A stretch of 64,000 nucleotides of DNA from Hymenopus coronatus (GCA_030762935.1 CM060883.1:33813501-33877500); one strand, 5' to 3'. Positions 10,396-21,548 are shown, numbered from the stretch's first letter. Translations and numbers: made by a program. Notes: generated by a model from the sequence alone, not told the origin.

Positions 10396-10965
10396 AATCA
10401 GGGCATTAAAAAAGTTTGTTTGAACACCGAAATGTTAAGATATTTTTAAGCTATATTTAAGCCTACATAATTTTAATTTTATACACTCTTTGTGTGTTAA
10501 CATTCACTATAGCCATTGTCAATAAAATCCCTAACACATCATAAACTATAGGACCTGAATATTCGAAAAGTCTTTTACAAAATAAAATGAATTCGTCATG
10601 AATCAGGTTGTTTATTATGCCAACACACTCCTGCGCTCTTCCCAGCAAATGCCCAACATATGAATAAGCCCTAAGTACGAGCACCAATCAGATTCAGGTG
10701 AAGTTATCATCTCGAGACGAGATCTCGATTCAGTTCGGTGCACCTGCACCTATCCGAGAACATCATTCGAATAAAACATTCAGGACATTTTCAAACGAGA
10801 ACCGCGAATTTGAACCAATCCAAGTGAAGGATTCGAATACAACATTCATGTTTCGAAATATCTCGAGAAAATCTCGAATACATCAACATTTTCCATTTCG
10901 ATACTTGCCATCGAATCTCATTGATGCCTTTTTCAAGAAGAAATTTTTACTTAGTGTAAATGCAC
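10396..10965. other. No gene seen; TCGAAT-rich tail
   Basis: Positions 10690-10930 are rich in TCGAAT and CTCGAGA motifs like those in the repeat at 9434-10395, and may be the distal part of the same element. A 74-codon minus-strand frame at 10463-10687 is not recognised. Confidence 0.35.
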
Positions 10966-11808
10966 AGCGTACATAGTAGATAGAGAAGGTACTGTATTCA
11001 ACCCAAACATTCAATGCCGAGATTTCACCGGAAATATGTTTTGAGATCCCCTGGATCCAAAAGAAACATTTGTAGAAAAAGGTCCGTGTGTGCCATTGGA
11101 CAGCATTACTCAAAAACGAAATATTCGTTTAAATACTAACCTGGCATTTAAGTTCAGTATTTCCGAAGCATTCGACACGAAGCTTTTTAAGAACATTTCC
11201 CACCCCAAACTACATTTTGCATAGAAAATTTTCGAATTTGATTGATTTTCTCAAAAATGGCTCTAACAATTTTGATTAAAATAATATACCTATATTAAAT
11301 ATCTTTACATATAAAATAAAATTTATATCTTGAATTTCCTGGGAATAGACTCTGAACTTTTCTTCGTTCTGAATGAATTTTGCATAACTGGTAAACCGCA
11401 AGAGACAAACAAAAGCTTACTATATAAAAACATGTAGATCTTGTCAAAACACGCAATTTGTGGAGTTAACTGTTTCCGAGATATTACTCGTTATTGGTTT
11501 CAATTTTAAAATATTTATACTTTTCTTAGACAGGAAGTCGTCCGTGTTTCCTTTGCTTAATTTGTCCAAGCAAAGAAGCGAATTTCAATGACAATCACAT
11601 AGCGACAGCTTTTAAAAATTTGACTTTCGCTTTAGCATAGTTCAATCCTTTAGTTCTCTTCTATTTATAAGGAACTAAATATTAAGAAATGGTTGCTAAT
11701 GCTTATCTGGATTAGCATGAAATAGAGAGAATTTATTTTAATTTGTAGGAAGTTTGTTTGTAGAGCAGCTAAAGAAAGTCGTGTATCGTAATGCAACACA
11801 TCAGGTTG
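10966..11808 (-). mobile_element. HLN element (subfamily B), hairpin partly lost
   Basis: Starts in the right arm of the hairpin (GTACATAGTAGATAGAGAAGG), carries TGTAGATCTTGTCAAAACAC at the diagnostic block, and ends TGCAACACATCAGG at 11808. The (GT)n region has shrunk to GTGTGTG. Confidence 0.85.
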
Positions 11809-12502
11809 TTGATAACTAGTTACTAGCTCTGAGATTTGCCAATATTATTTTTGTGTGCTTATTATGTTACATGCATATAACTTAGTGGATCAATATCAGA
11901 ATACAGGAAGCTATATGGATAGTGGGAGTGAATTTTGACCACGGTTGGTCAAGAATTTTCTTTTTGTTGTTGTAGTAAATGGTTATTGGACTCTTTTGCA
12001 TCCAAAGAGAAATATCACATGTCCCTCAGTCACTACAGTTCTGCAGCCAACGATCGAAAAATACACCTGTTTCCTAACAACAGCGTTTTGCACTCGCCTC
12101 AGTTTGTGTTTGCATTTTCTGTTATTCTGTTTTTTGTGACAAGCTTTATATTTTATTTCTAAAAAGACAAGGCGTTTTTATTTACTAGACATATTATGAA
12201 ATAATTGCTTTATTATGTTATTTTATAAATTATAACGATGCATATAATGTAAACACACGTAATGAGATACTTTTGGAATAGATTATACCTCAATGTGTAC
12301 ATGTTTACTCTACAAACCCCTCCTCATTACCCTCCCTTTATACAGCTGACTGCTCTATGTGTTCGTAACTATGTGCTTCGGAACCCAAAACCGAGCTCTA
12401 CTGATCTGAGTCCTAGATTTTACTTTGTCTCAGGCATGCTAAACGTAAGTCTTGCGTGATACTGACTCACAACTTCGTTTTCCTAAATTCTAGTCAAGGA
12501 GA
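11809..12502. other. No gene seen
   Basis: AT-rich. Two overlapping plus-strand frames at 11935-12162 have random-looking composition with no recognisable motif, and a 65-codon frame at 12262 likewise. Confidence 0.35.
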
Positions 12503-12752
12503 GATCGTGGTCGCGTCGTGTCCAAGTGGTTACACCATTCGCCTCCCACCTAGATGGCCCGGGTTCGATGCCAATCGACCACATGTGAGATTTGTGGTGG
12601 ACAAAGCAGCACAGGGGCGGGGTTTCTCCAGGTTCTCCGGTTTCCCTCGCCGATACATTACACCGGTGCTCCATCTTCATTCCATGTATCAGCAGTGTCA
12701 TCGCCTGCGGTGCCACAAGCAGTAAAAGTGGGAGTAAAAACTATCACAAAAA
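12503..12752 (+). repeat. tRNA-derived SINE, family B
   Basis: The tRNA-like head has GTGTCCAAGTGGTTACACC as A box and GGGTTCGATGCCAA as B box. The body includes GGGGCGGGGTTTCTCC and GGTGCTCCATCTTCATTCCA, and the tail reads GCCTGCGGTGCCACAAGCAG then TAAAAGTGGGAGTAAAAA. Other copies lie at 21787, 29885, 32659 and 51066, which supports a dispersed Pol III retroposon. Confidence 0.8.
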
Positions 12753-13407
12753 GGAGAGATCTTGTTAAAACACATAATTTATGTCATATATGTCATTGTA
12801 GCAGCGTTTCGCTTGTCTGTATATTAAAGGGTGACAGATGGTCGTTTTAATAAGTTAAATATAATGTAGCAATATTATCTCTTATAATGTTGCACCAGTT
12901 TCAGCAATCAATATCTGTAGCAGAAAGTAATGCTGACATAACGATGTCCTCATAAAGCAGTGCTGGCATAATCATGGATTTAGCTATAAAAGCTTCATTA
13001 AATAGATCACAGAGAGCCCTCATATCTGAACTACTGATACTTTCGGACGTACTCTAGACCAAAGTTGAAGAAAGGGCTTAGTATCATTTAAGAGTGTTAA
13101 CTTCAAGAGGATAAAAAATACAGTGCCTTTTGTGTGGAATCTGGATAACTCCTTGGGTTTTCTCCCCTTTTAATCTATAACCATACATCCTTAAAATTTA
13201 TCTACTTAATAATAAAATCACTGTGTCTCTTTGCAGCTCCCGATCTCTCCCTAAATTACACCTTCCTGCACCTTAAATCCTGAGACCGCCTGCCTGCCTC
13301 CCTATTGCAAGCGCGAGCAGCGTTATACCTCTGAACCTATTACCCCCTAGTGATGCACATCCTAGATATAACTCATATCCCCCAATAGATATTCAACGAT
13401 ATAATAT
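12753..13407. other. No gene seen; short HLN scrap at the left edge
   Basis: GAGATCTTGTTAAAACACATAATTTATG near 12760 matches the central HLN block on the minus strand, which suggests the SINE at 12503 landed in or next to an old HLN copy. The rest is unrecognised. Confidence 0.4.
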
Positions 13408-13796
13408 AGATTGTGTTTAAAAAGATCTAATATTTTGTGTAGTAAGTTTTCGTCTCTCTCATCCGAATGTAGAGTCTATTCCCAGAAACTGCAGCATATG
13501 CACTTTATTTGTAATGACAATATTTTAACACATGATATTTTAATCAAAATCGTTACAGCTACTTTTTAGGAAATAGATATTTTAAAAAAAATGTTCCACG
13601 TAAAGGGTAGTTTGGGGTGGGGATTTTTTTCCCAAAACATTCAAGTCACATCCTTGGTGTACACTAAACTTGCCAAGTTCGGTGTTTAGATGACTTTTTT
13701 TTTTATTCAAGAATCCTCAAAACGTGTATTTCCGTGAAATATTGGTGTGAAATTTTTGAAATGGAATACAGTATTTCTTGTTCCTACGTAGATAGA
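13408..13796 (+). mobile_element. HLN element, 5'-truncated, microsatellite lost
   Basis: Begins at ATTGTGTTTAAAAAGATCTA and keeps GTAAAGGGTAGTTTGGGGTG. It passes from ATGACTTTTTTTTTTATTCA directly to the TCAAAACGTGTATTTCC block without any (AC)n tract, and ends in a decayed hairpin (CCTACGTAGATAGAAAAATT). Confidence 0.75.
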
Positions 13797-14548
13797 AAAA
13801 TTAAACAAAATACACACACACAAAAAGCATTCAACTTGACCCCGAGACTTCCTTAGCCAATATTTTGATTGTGTTATTATTTTGTTTCACAATAACATGT
13901 TGTTTGAAATTAATTTATAAAGCCATACAATTAAGCTATAAACTTAAATCGTAATACACTTTTAAGCAATTGGGTTTCAAGAAAAAGTCAAATGTAATCA
14001 AAATATCATTGGAAAAAGTATTCAATATGTTCAAATAAGAAAGAGGAAACTATTGTTCTGGCTTCAAAAAAGGTGTCTCAAATGAGAGAAATTTTAATAA
14101 AATTTCAATATGCTCAAGGATATGGAAAGCCTTAGAAGAGGCGGTATTCTCTTTCCTTTCTTTTATTTTATATTTTTGTCGCCCTTCTTATGTAGCGAGA
14201 TAGAAGTTTCGAAATGAGCACATTTGAATACAGTATCCCAAGCTGGTACCTTATTTGAGGGTTGAATCAAGGGCGCTTTCTTTTACGCTGGTTTCCGCAA
14301 CGAAGCAACACTGCGATTAAAGGATGGGGTGAAAATAAAACATCTGATTATTTTTAATTTAACAATAAATATTGTTATATTATGTGCAATTATTCTTTTA
14401 TAGTTATTGAGCTGAAATTTTGTCATTTATATATGAACCAAATCCACGGTTCTATGCTGAAAAGCTGTTATTAATATTTTCTGTATCAAAAAAAAAAAGT
14501 CCTTCATGGCATTGTGTTCACATTTGTTAATAGAGTTTAGCATAAATA
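13797..14548. other. No gene seen
   Basis: AT-rich and unrecognised, apart from the edge of the mariner that follows. Confidence 0.4.
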
Positions 14549-14583
14549 CGAGGGTCGGTCAATAAGTAATGCCTCCAATTTTT

Positions 14584-15425
14584 ATTTTCTCTACACATAC
14601 TATGTACATAGTGTATAGAGAAGGTATTGTATTGCACCCAAAAAATTTTTACCGAGATTTCAACGGAAATATATGTTTTGAGGCCCCCTGAATCCAAAAA
14701 AAGCATTTTTATAAAAATTTCCGTGTGTGTCTGTGTGTGTGTGTATGTCTGTGGGTGGAATAGCTCAAAAATGAAAAGACCGTTAAAAACCAAACTTGGT
14801 ATTTATGTTTGATATCTTCCAGGGATACGACACGAAGATTTTGAGAAAAATTCTCCCACCCAAAACTACCCTTTACATGAAACTTTTTTCGAAAGTTTTG
14901 ATTTTCTAAAAAATGGCTTTAACGATTTTGATTAAAATTTCGTATATTAAAGACATTTACACGAGAAATAAAATGTATATCTTGAATTTTCTGCAAATAG
15001 CCTCTGAAGACTACTTTATTCTAGATGAATTTTACGGAATTTTGCATAACTGCTAAACCGTAAGAGATGGACGAAAACCTTAAACACAAAAAATGTAGAG
15101 CGCCTTAAAACACACAATTTATCTAATGCACATTTTTTCGTGGAGTTGATCGCTTTTGAGATACTTCTTGTTTTTTGGTTTCAGCTTTAAAAAACATACT
15201 TTTCTCATACAAACAAAGGAACTTGAGTCACATAGCAACCAACTTTTGACTATCACTTTAACCAATAAAACTTCCTTATTTCGCTTCTACTTAGAAGGAA
15301 GCAAGGAATAGGGCTATATGTGCTGATTTTTTCTCGATTAGCATGAAGTAAATATAAGCATAATATTTTTAACCATAATTTGTTGCAGAGATATAGAGAA
15401 AGTCATGTGAATGGAACACATCATA
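14584..15425 (-). mobile_element. HLN element inserted in a mariner (subfamily A)
   Basis: Left end ATTTTCTCTACACATACTAT with the full stem-loop, right end GGAACACATCATA. The mariner sequence on the left ends in CAATTTTT and resumes on the right as TTTTTTTTCTCCGC, so the insertion is in a T-run with no other visible duplication. TGTAGAGCGCCTTAAAACAC marks subfamily A. Confidence 0.92.
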
Positions 15426-15555
15426 TTTTTTTTTCTCCGCAACTAAGTAAGTTATGTGAACAATTTAAATTTTGCACAATTCCTCAAACATTCTTCTCCA
15501 AATTCGATAGCAACTTCATAAGCCTACCAGTGGCAGCACTGCTTCCTGTTGTAAA

Positions 15556-16176
15556 ATGGCTGACTTTGATGTTCGTATTAGACAGCATTCTGTCATATAA
15601 TCCTTGAATGTGGAAGGTGAAACGTTCATTCGCATTCGTGAAAGGCTCACAAAGGTGTATGGTGATGCATCAGTGGATGTCAGCACGGTTAGAAGATGGG
15701 TGCATCATAGTAATGAAGCTGATGGGCAAACACGTTGTATATTGAACAGCGGAGCGGTAGACCGGTGACTGCAATGACTCTCCGCAACATTGAGCGAGTG
15801 GATGAGATCAATCTAGCTGACCAGCGGATAACAACGGGTGAATTGTGTTGCATTACGTCTCTCAGTAAAGCCAGTGATAGCAGTTATTCAAGAACTGGGG
15901 TACTCAAAAGTGTGTTCGCAGTGGTTACCCCGAATGTTAACCGAGCAGAACAAGGAGGCACGAGAGACAAAGCCTCGGAAACATTTGCAGTGCTTCAATT
16001 TGAAGGGATAAAGAAGCTGATTGCAGGATTCACTTTTCAGATGCAGAGCCCGTAAAAATATCTGTTCATCAATGACTTCGGAAGCAAGACCGTGGATTTT
16101 ACCACACAGGAATGCATGCCCTTGTTAAAAGGTGGACTAAAACTGTGGAAAAAGATGTGGATTACATTGAAAAGTG
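15556..16176 (+). pseudogene. Mariner transposase lacking its catalytic core
   Basis: Starts ATGGCTGACTTTGATGTTCG (MADFDVRIRQ). Several frames then follow each other: NVEGETFIRIRERL and VYGDASVDVSTVRRWV from the N-terminal DNA-binding region, then SVKPVIAVIQELGYSKVCS and QWLPRMLTEQNKEARE from the second helix-turn-helix and linker. The next recognisable piece is the C-terminal tail HALVKRWTKTVEKDVDYIEK ending in TGA at 16174. The block that should carry the three catalytic Asp residues (DEMW, HDNA and SPDL motifs) is absent, so this is an internally deleted derivative as well as being frameshifted. Confidence 0.82.
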
Positions 16177-17092
16177 ACAATTTAATCCTCAATGTTGTGG
16201 CTTTCGTGCTGTGTAATCAATGTTTAATTTTCTTGCAAATTAAAAGAGAGGAAAAAAATAGAAGGCATTAGTTATTGATTGACCCTCGTAATTAAGAAAG
16301 TAACAGGAGCACTGATTCCGAAAAAAAGCATTTTAAGAAAAAGGTCTGTGTGTATGTGTGTGTGTGTGTGTCTACGTATGTGTCTGTGGGAAGCATAGCT
16401 CATAAACGAAAAATCGGTTAAATAACAAACTTAGTATTTGAATTGAGCAACTTCCTAGGATGCGACACGAAGATTTGATAGAAAATCCGCCCACTCACAA
16501 CTATGGAATATTTTTTGAAAATGTTGATTTTGTCAAAAATGGCTCTAATGATTTTGATTAAACTACCATATACTAAAGATATTCACATCCCAAATAAGAT
16601 GTGTATTTTGAATTTTCTGAGAAAAACCTCAGAAGAGCTCTTTATTCTGATTGAGTAGTGCAGACTTTTGCACAACATTTAAATCGTAAGAGATAGACAA
16701 AAACTTACTACACAAAAAAGTGTAGATCTCGTTAAAAAACCCAATTTATATCATATATGTTTTTCTTGTAAAGTTGACCGTTTTCGAGGTGTTCTAATTG
16801 GTTTCAATATTAAACTAATTAACTTTTCTCAAACGGAACCATACAAAGCGAACCGAACCTCAATTGTTTCGCATAACGACCGCCTTTTAAAATATTTGAG
16901 TATCGCGTTAACCTTATTATTTCTCTTATTTCCATTCTATTTATAAGAAAGCAAGCAATAAGACAAATTCTGCTAAAGTTTATCTAGTATAGCATGACGT
17001 AGATGAAAGAAAAATTAATTTAATTGTTTTTTTTCACAAACTGTGTATAACACTGAAGTTGGTTAGGTAGAACCAGACTGAAAAATTAAACG

Positions 17093-17171
17093 CTATAGCC
17101 GGGATTTGAACCGCGGATCTTCCAGTCTCTAGTCGGTTGCTCTACCACTAAGCTACCATGGCAACATGCCG
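17093..17171 (-). other. tRNA-like Pol III unit, left arm
   Basis: TAGCTTAGTGG is a good A box and GGTTCAAATCC a good B box. The acceptor (GCCATGG against CTATAGC) and D stems can form. The anticodon stem is poor and no CCA or clear isotype is seen, so this is a SINE head and not a functional tRNA. Confidence 0.6.
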
Positions 17172-17477
17172 GTATTGCATTGAATTTCTCAACTGACTCG
17201 CATTTTCCCCGGTAAACAACAAGGTGATCTCAAATTATTTTGAGGTGACATCCCCAATGGCGACTTAAAATGTCTCAAGTACTTTAAGTCCCAGGTTTCA
17301 TAGCATAGCCAACTATTATGGTCAATTAGTATTGGTCTATATACTATGACTCCTGGGTCTTAAAGTACTTAAGATATTGTAAGTCGCCATCGGGATATGT
17401 CATCTCAAAGTAATTTGAGATCACCTTCTGGTTTACAGGGTAAAACATACGGGTCAGTTGAAAAATTCAATGCTATG

Positions 17478-17553
17478 CCGGCATGTTGGTAGCTCAGGGG
17501 TAGAGCAACCGGCTAGAGACCGTGAGATCCGTGGTGCGAATCGCGGCTATGGC
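17478..17553 (+). other. tRNA-like Pol III unit, right arm
   Basis: TAGCTCAGGGG (A box) and GGTGCGAATC (weakened B box). It is the inverse partner of the unit at 17093-17171 and shows independent changes, such as an acceptor start of GCCGGCATG. Confidence 0.55.
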
Positions 17554-17657
17554 ATTGAATATTTCACTTTGACTCTACCTATCTAAAAAAAAAATAACCT
17601 TTGTAAGAAAAATTGTTTTTGGAACAGCAGAGAAAGTCATATGAATGGAACACAGAT

Positions 17658-17748
17658 GTTTTGGATTCAGGGGGTCTCAAAGTATGTATTTCCGGTGAAA
17701 CCTCGGTATAGAATTTTTGGGTTGACTACAATAACTTCTCTATATTGT
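17658..17748 (+). mobile_element. HLN 3'-end fragment
   Basis: TTTTGGATTCAGGGGGTCTC, the TTTCCGGTGAAACCTCGGTA block and ACAATAACTTCTCTATA, stopping within the left arm of the hairpin. Confidence 0.7.
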
Positions 17749-18059
17749 TGTCACATGCGAGAATTTAATTTATATTGTTTTAGTGATGTTTTATTAATTA
17801 AGAATTAATTGATCTGAATTTATTGGGATTTGATTTTTACACATTCTTGGACAAATACAAGTTTCATTATAAGCTGATTAAGTAACAGGATGGAAGAGAC
17901 CAGCCTCTTCCGATGGCACTCCTAGTGGACTTTTCGATAACACCAACTTTCGTTGGGCTATGTGCACATTCGCACTTTGATGTCGCACTGGATATTCTAG
18001 AACATTTAAATATTCGATGTTGATTGGCTAAGACTACCCACTATCAGGATGTTGGTTCT
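17749..18059. other. No gene seen
   Basis: Unrecognised AT-rich sequence between an HLN end and a SINE-like unit. Confidence 0.4.
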
Positions 18060-18240
18060 CTATATTAGGAGAACGGCGACCATGTTGGAATGCCCTTCCG
18101 GGGCTGCAGACGCGACCACCAGGTCTTGTCTTTGACCGTCGGGGAACCTCTGCTTTGTTGTGTGCGTCTTGAGGCGTCGCTCCGGGCTCAACCGCTGAGC
18201 TACCACAACCACTTTATCTCTCACCTCGCTTAGACACACC
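18060..18240 (-). repeat. Putative tRNA-derived SINE
   Basis: Read on the minus strand, GTGGTAGCTCAGCGGTTGAGC is a strong tRNA A box with a D-stem, followed by CAGAGGTTCCCCGACG as a weak B box. GC content is well above the flanks. Only one copy is visible here, so the SINE label rests on the tRNA-like start. Confidence 0.42.
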
Positions 18241-18554
18241 ATGACATATTTCTTACGGTGAGGCTTTATATTAGTGGCCCACATAACCAGAATAATATTA
18301 ATGGAATAAATAGATTGCAATCCCCTACCTTTGTAAACCAAACATTCGCAACCGACATATTACTTAATCTTTCTTAATATATTAGCTTAATTTAAGTCCC
18401 GTTGTTATCATTGCTCTACCATCTGCCTTCCTTTCACCACCCTCTAATAGGTATCCCCCACGTCACAGAATCTTACTCGCGACAATAGTAAGCATAGAGA
18501 AAGTAAAAAGAAAATAAACCAAAACCTTATTGTTTCCAAGTATGTGGCTTATTT

Positions 18555-19331
18555 ACTTTCTCTACAGTAATAGTGTATAGATAAGATATTTTATTGCACC
18601 CAAAAATTCAATACCGAAATTTCACCGGAAATATATGTTTTGAGACCCCCTGCATCCAAAAAAGCATTTTTAGAAAAATGTCCGTGTGTGTGTCTGTCTG
18701 TATGTGTGTGTGTCTGTGAGCAGCATAGCTCAAAAACGAAAGGACTGTTAAATACCAAACTTGACACGAAGATTTTAAAAAAAAAAATCCCTTTATATGA
18801 AAAAAAAATTCAGCAATTTTGATTTTCTTAAAAATGGCTCTAACGATTTTGATTAAAATGTCGTATATTAAAGATATTTACCTGGCAAATAAAATAATAT
18901 ATATTGAATTTTCTGGGAATAACCTCTGAAGACTACTTTATTCTGGATCAATTTTACGGAATTGTGCGTAGCTGCTAAACCATAAGAGATGGACAGAAAC
19001 TTACCGCACAAAAAATGTAGAGCACTTAAAACACACAATTTATGTGATGTGACATATTGTTTTCGAGGAGTTGATCGTTTTTGAGATATTCCTTGTTTTT
19101 GGTTTCAGCTTGGAATAACTTATTCTTTTCTCATACAGGAATTTGTCAACTCGTGTCCATACAAACAGAGGAACTTCAGTTACATAGCAACCAGCTTTTA
19201 ACTATCACTTTAACCTATAGTACTCCCTTATTTAGCTTCTACTAACAAGAAAGCAAGAAATAAGACTATTTCTGCTAATTTTTTCTCGATGCAGAGATGT
19301 AGAGAAAGTCATGTGAATCGAACACATCAGA
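18555..19331 (-). mobile_element. HLN element (subfamily A) with a 5'-region deletion
   Basis: Left end ACTTTCTCTACAGTAATAGTG, (GT)n with GTCTGTCTGTATGTGTGTG, then TGTAGAGCACTTAAAACACAC. The TCTCGAT block joins directly to GCAGAGATGTAGAG, so about 50-60 bp found in other copies are missing. It ends GAACACATCAGA. Confidence 0.88.
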
Positions 19332-20019
19332 CTTTTTTAGTTTTACCCTATCTTTAATATTATAATATTTATAGCGGTTTAAAGCTTGTCATGACTTTTG
19401 AAATACCCTATATATTAATCTCTCAAGAATCTTCTTATTATTTCTGTTACATTTTCTCCAGCCACATCGTCATTATAGAAGTTACTAGTTTCTATACATT
19501 TGCCGTAGTAGCAATGTGGTCAATTAGAACCTCCACAAAAAACTTTACCTGGATTGAATTATTGGCCTCAGGGAAGTTTACTTCTACACCAGGTAGCCTG
19601 TAATGATCTAAAGTGTGGAAAACTCAGTCAAATTGCACCTTGCAGCTATTGATGCACTACATGAATAGCCAAAACACAGCTTATCTTACTTGTTACGTCT
19701 CCCAGCCATTTGCAAGTAAAATGATCTAAAATGGCATGGAAAACTTAGGTAAACTGCAGCTTTTAGCTATTATGATGCAGTAGGTGAATGGTCAAAACAT
19801 CGCTTCTGTTACTTGCTACGTCTGCGAGTGATTTGCCTTACATGAATAATATTATAGGTGAAAAGCTCATTATCTGAATAACGTCTATGTGCATAGGCAT
19901 TAGTTATTTCAGCCCTTTGATGTTGGCTGAGCAACTACTAATATGTTTTGTAAGAGCGACATCCTCCGCGTGATCTGAGTTTGTGTACGGTTTGCGCTCC
20001 ATATAAACGAACTTATTCC
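19332..20019. other. No gene seen; contains a direct repeat
   Basis: No coding similarity seen. Positions 19601-19840 hold two direct repeat units, listed separately. Confidence 0.4.
19601..19840. repeat. Two-unit direct repeat, about 120 bp each
   Basis: AATGATCTAAA...GGAAAACT(C/T)AG...GCAGCT opens each unit. ATGCA(C/G)TA(C/G)(A/G)TGAAT, CAAAACA and TTACTTG(T/C)TACGTCT follow in the same order in both. The units are about 80% alike and unrelated to HLN. Confidence 0.75.
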
Positions 20020-20239
20020 AGAATAAGGAGGTCTTCAGAGGCTATTCCCAGAAAATGCAAGATAAGCATCAGCATTTATGAAATTTTTTCCATGTAAAGG
20101 TTAGTTTGGGGAAGGGGTACTATCCTCAAAATCTTCGTGTCGCATCCTTGGAAGATGTTAAACTTAAATATCAAGTTTGGTGATTTACGGATTCTTAGTT
20201 TTTGGGTAATCGTGTTAACAGACATACCCGGACCTTTTT
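20020..20239 (+). mobile_element. HLN internal fragment
   Basis: From TTATTCCAGAATAAGGAGGTCT through CTTCGTGTCGCATCCTTGGA to CATACCCGGACCTTTTT. The copy stops in a T-run where another HLN copy begins on the opposite strand. Confidence 0.75.
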
Positions 20240-21004
20240 ACTTTCTCTATACATACTATGTACATAGTGTATAGAGAATGTATTGCATTGTACCAAAAAA
20301 TTCGATACCGAGATTTCACCGGAAATACATGTTTTGAGACCAGCTGAACCCAAAAAAGCAATTTTAGAAAAATGTCCGTGTTTGTGTGTGTCTGTCAGTG
20401 TGTATGTGTGTGTGTCTGTGGGCAGCATAGCTCAAAAACGAAAAGACCGTTACATATCAAACTTGGTATTCAAGTTCAGTCAGTATCTTCCGAGGATGCG
20501 ACACGAAGATTTTCAAGAAAATTCCCCCACACCCAACTACCTTTCACATGAAACTTTTCCAACAATTTTGATTTTCTAAAAAATGACTCTAACGATTTTG
20601 ATAAAAATATCATATATTAAAGCTATATACTTGACAAATAATATGTATACTGAATTTTCTGGGACTAGCCTCTGAAGACTACTTTAATCTGGATGAATTT
20701 TACGGAATTTTGTGTAACTGATAAATCGTAAGAGATAGACAAAAACTTACCAAACAAAAATGTAGAACACATTAAAACACAGAATTTATGTTATATACTT
20801 TTTTCGTGGAGTTGATCGGTTTTTGTTTTAGCCTTAAAAAAACTTATACTTTTCTCATACAGGAATTTGTCAACTGCTGTCCATACAAACAAAGGAACTT
20901 CAGCACATAGCAACCAGCTTTTGACTATCACTTTAACCTATGGTACTCCCTTATTTCGCCTCTATTTACAGGGAAGCAAGTAATAAGACTATTTCTGCTA
21001 ATTA
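20240..21004 (-). mobile_element. HLN element inserted in another HLN (subfamily A)
   Basis: ACTTTCTCTATACATACTATG opens the full stem-loop. TGTAGAACACATTAAAACAC is the subfamily A block. The right side breaks off after TATTTCTGCTAATTAG, before the terminal CACATCAGA. Confidence 0.88.
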
Positions 21005-21156
21005 GTATTACAAACACACACTTTTATGAAGTAACTTTTTAAGCCATCAGCCATTTCCAAGATATTAATTATTGGATCGACTTTTCCAATACTTTGTCAG
21101 TTAATATTCAGTGCAGTTAATATTCAGATATTAATCTTGCGGCAATGGACATTATA

Positions 21157-21539
21157 ATTTTTCTATATGTACGTTGTACACAGTGTATAGAGAAGGTGTT
21201 GCACTCCTCCCAAAATTTCGATACCGAGATTTCACCGGAAATATATGTTTTAGGGTCCCCTATATCCAAACAAAGCGTTTTCAGAAAAAGGTCCGTGTGT
21301 GTGTCCGTGTGTCTGTGAACACGATAACTCAAAAAGGAACTTCAGTAACATAGCAACCAGTTTTTGACCGTCACTTTAAGCTATGATACTCTTGTTATTT
21401 CGCTTCTACTTACAAGGAAGCAAGTAATAATACTATTTCTGGTAATTTTTTCTGATTAGCATGAAGTAAATGGAAGTATAAACTTTTTAAGAATAATTGA
21501 GATATAGAGAAAATCATGTGAAAATCAAGTCACTTCAGA
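21157..21539 (-). mobile_element. HLN element with a large internal deletion
   Basis: Both ends are present (hairpin TTTCTATATGTACGTTGTAC at left, GTCACTTCAGA at right), but ACACGATAACTCAAAA joins directly to AGGAACTTCAGTAACATAG. About 480 bp, including the palindrome and the diagnostic block, are missing. A short A-run shared by both sides suggests microhomology. Confidence 0.85.
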
Positions 21540-21548
21540 TTTTTTTTT

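Larger units (their letters stand above)
14549..16288 (+). mobile_element. Mariner-like element, core-deleted, split by HLN
   Basis: Terminal repeats CGAGGGTCGGTCAATAAGTA (left) and its inverse TTGATTGACCCTCG (right) are flanked by TA at 14547-14548 and 16289-16290. An 842-bp HLN copy sits in a T-run just inside the left end. Without it the element is about 0.9 kb, short for mariner, because the catalytic core is missing. This mariner differs in its ends and protein from the one at 4152. Confidence 0.88.
17027..17595. repeat. Long palindrome of two divergent tRNA-like SINE units
   Basis: Arms at about 17064-17316 and 17327-17584 are inverse copies of each other (roughly 85% by eye) around a loop of about 10 bp. 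Each arm contains, from the centre outward, a CTTAAGTACTTTAAG-type motif, a small hairpin ATCTCAAA-TTTGAGAT, and a tRNA-like unit. Transcription from both tRNA-like units would run outward. The right arm ends in A10 and the left arm in T8, as two head-to-head retroposons would. The whole unit interrupts an HLN copy. It could alternatively be a foldback transposon that acquired tRNA-like ends. Confidence 0.75.
16308..17657 (-). mobile_element. HLN element, hairpin end lost, split by a palindrome
   Basis: Begins at AAAAAAGCATTTTAAGAAAAAGGTC, just inside the usual hairpin end, followed by a (GT)n tract. TGTAGATCTCGTTAAAAAAC marks subfamily B. The sequence breaks near 17026 for the tRNA-ended palindrome and resumes at TTTGTAAGAAAAATTG, ending GAATGGAACACAGA. 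Confidence 0.8.

Noticed and set aside
9434..10930. A complete hAT transposon
   Set aside because: No inverse of TAGTGATGGGC and no 8-bp duplication could be found; only a hAT-like end is claimed.
17093..17553. Functional tRNA genes
   Set aside because: A and B boxes are good, but the anticodon and acceptor stems are mismatched and the units are embedded in repeat arms.
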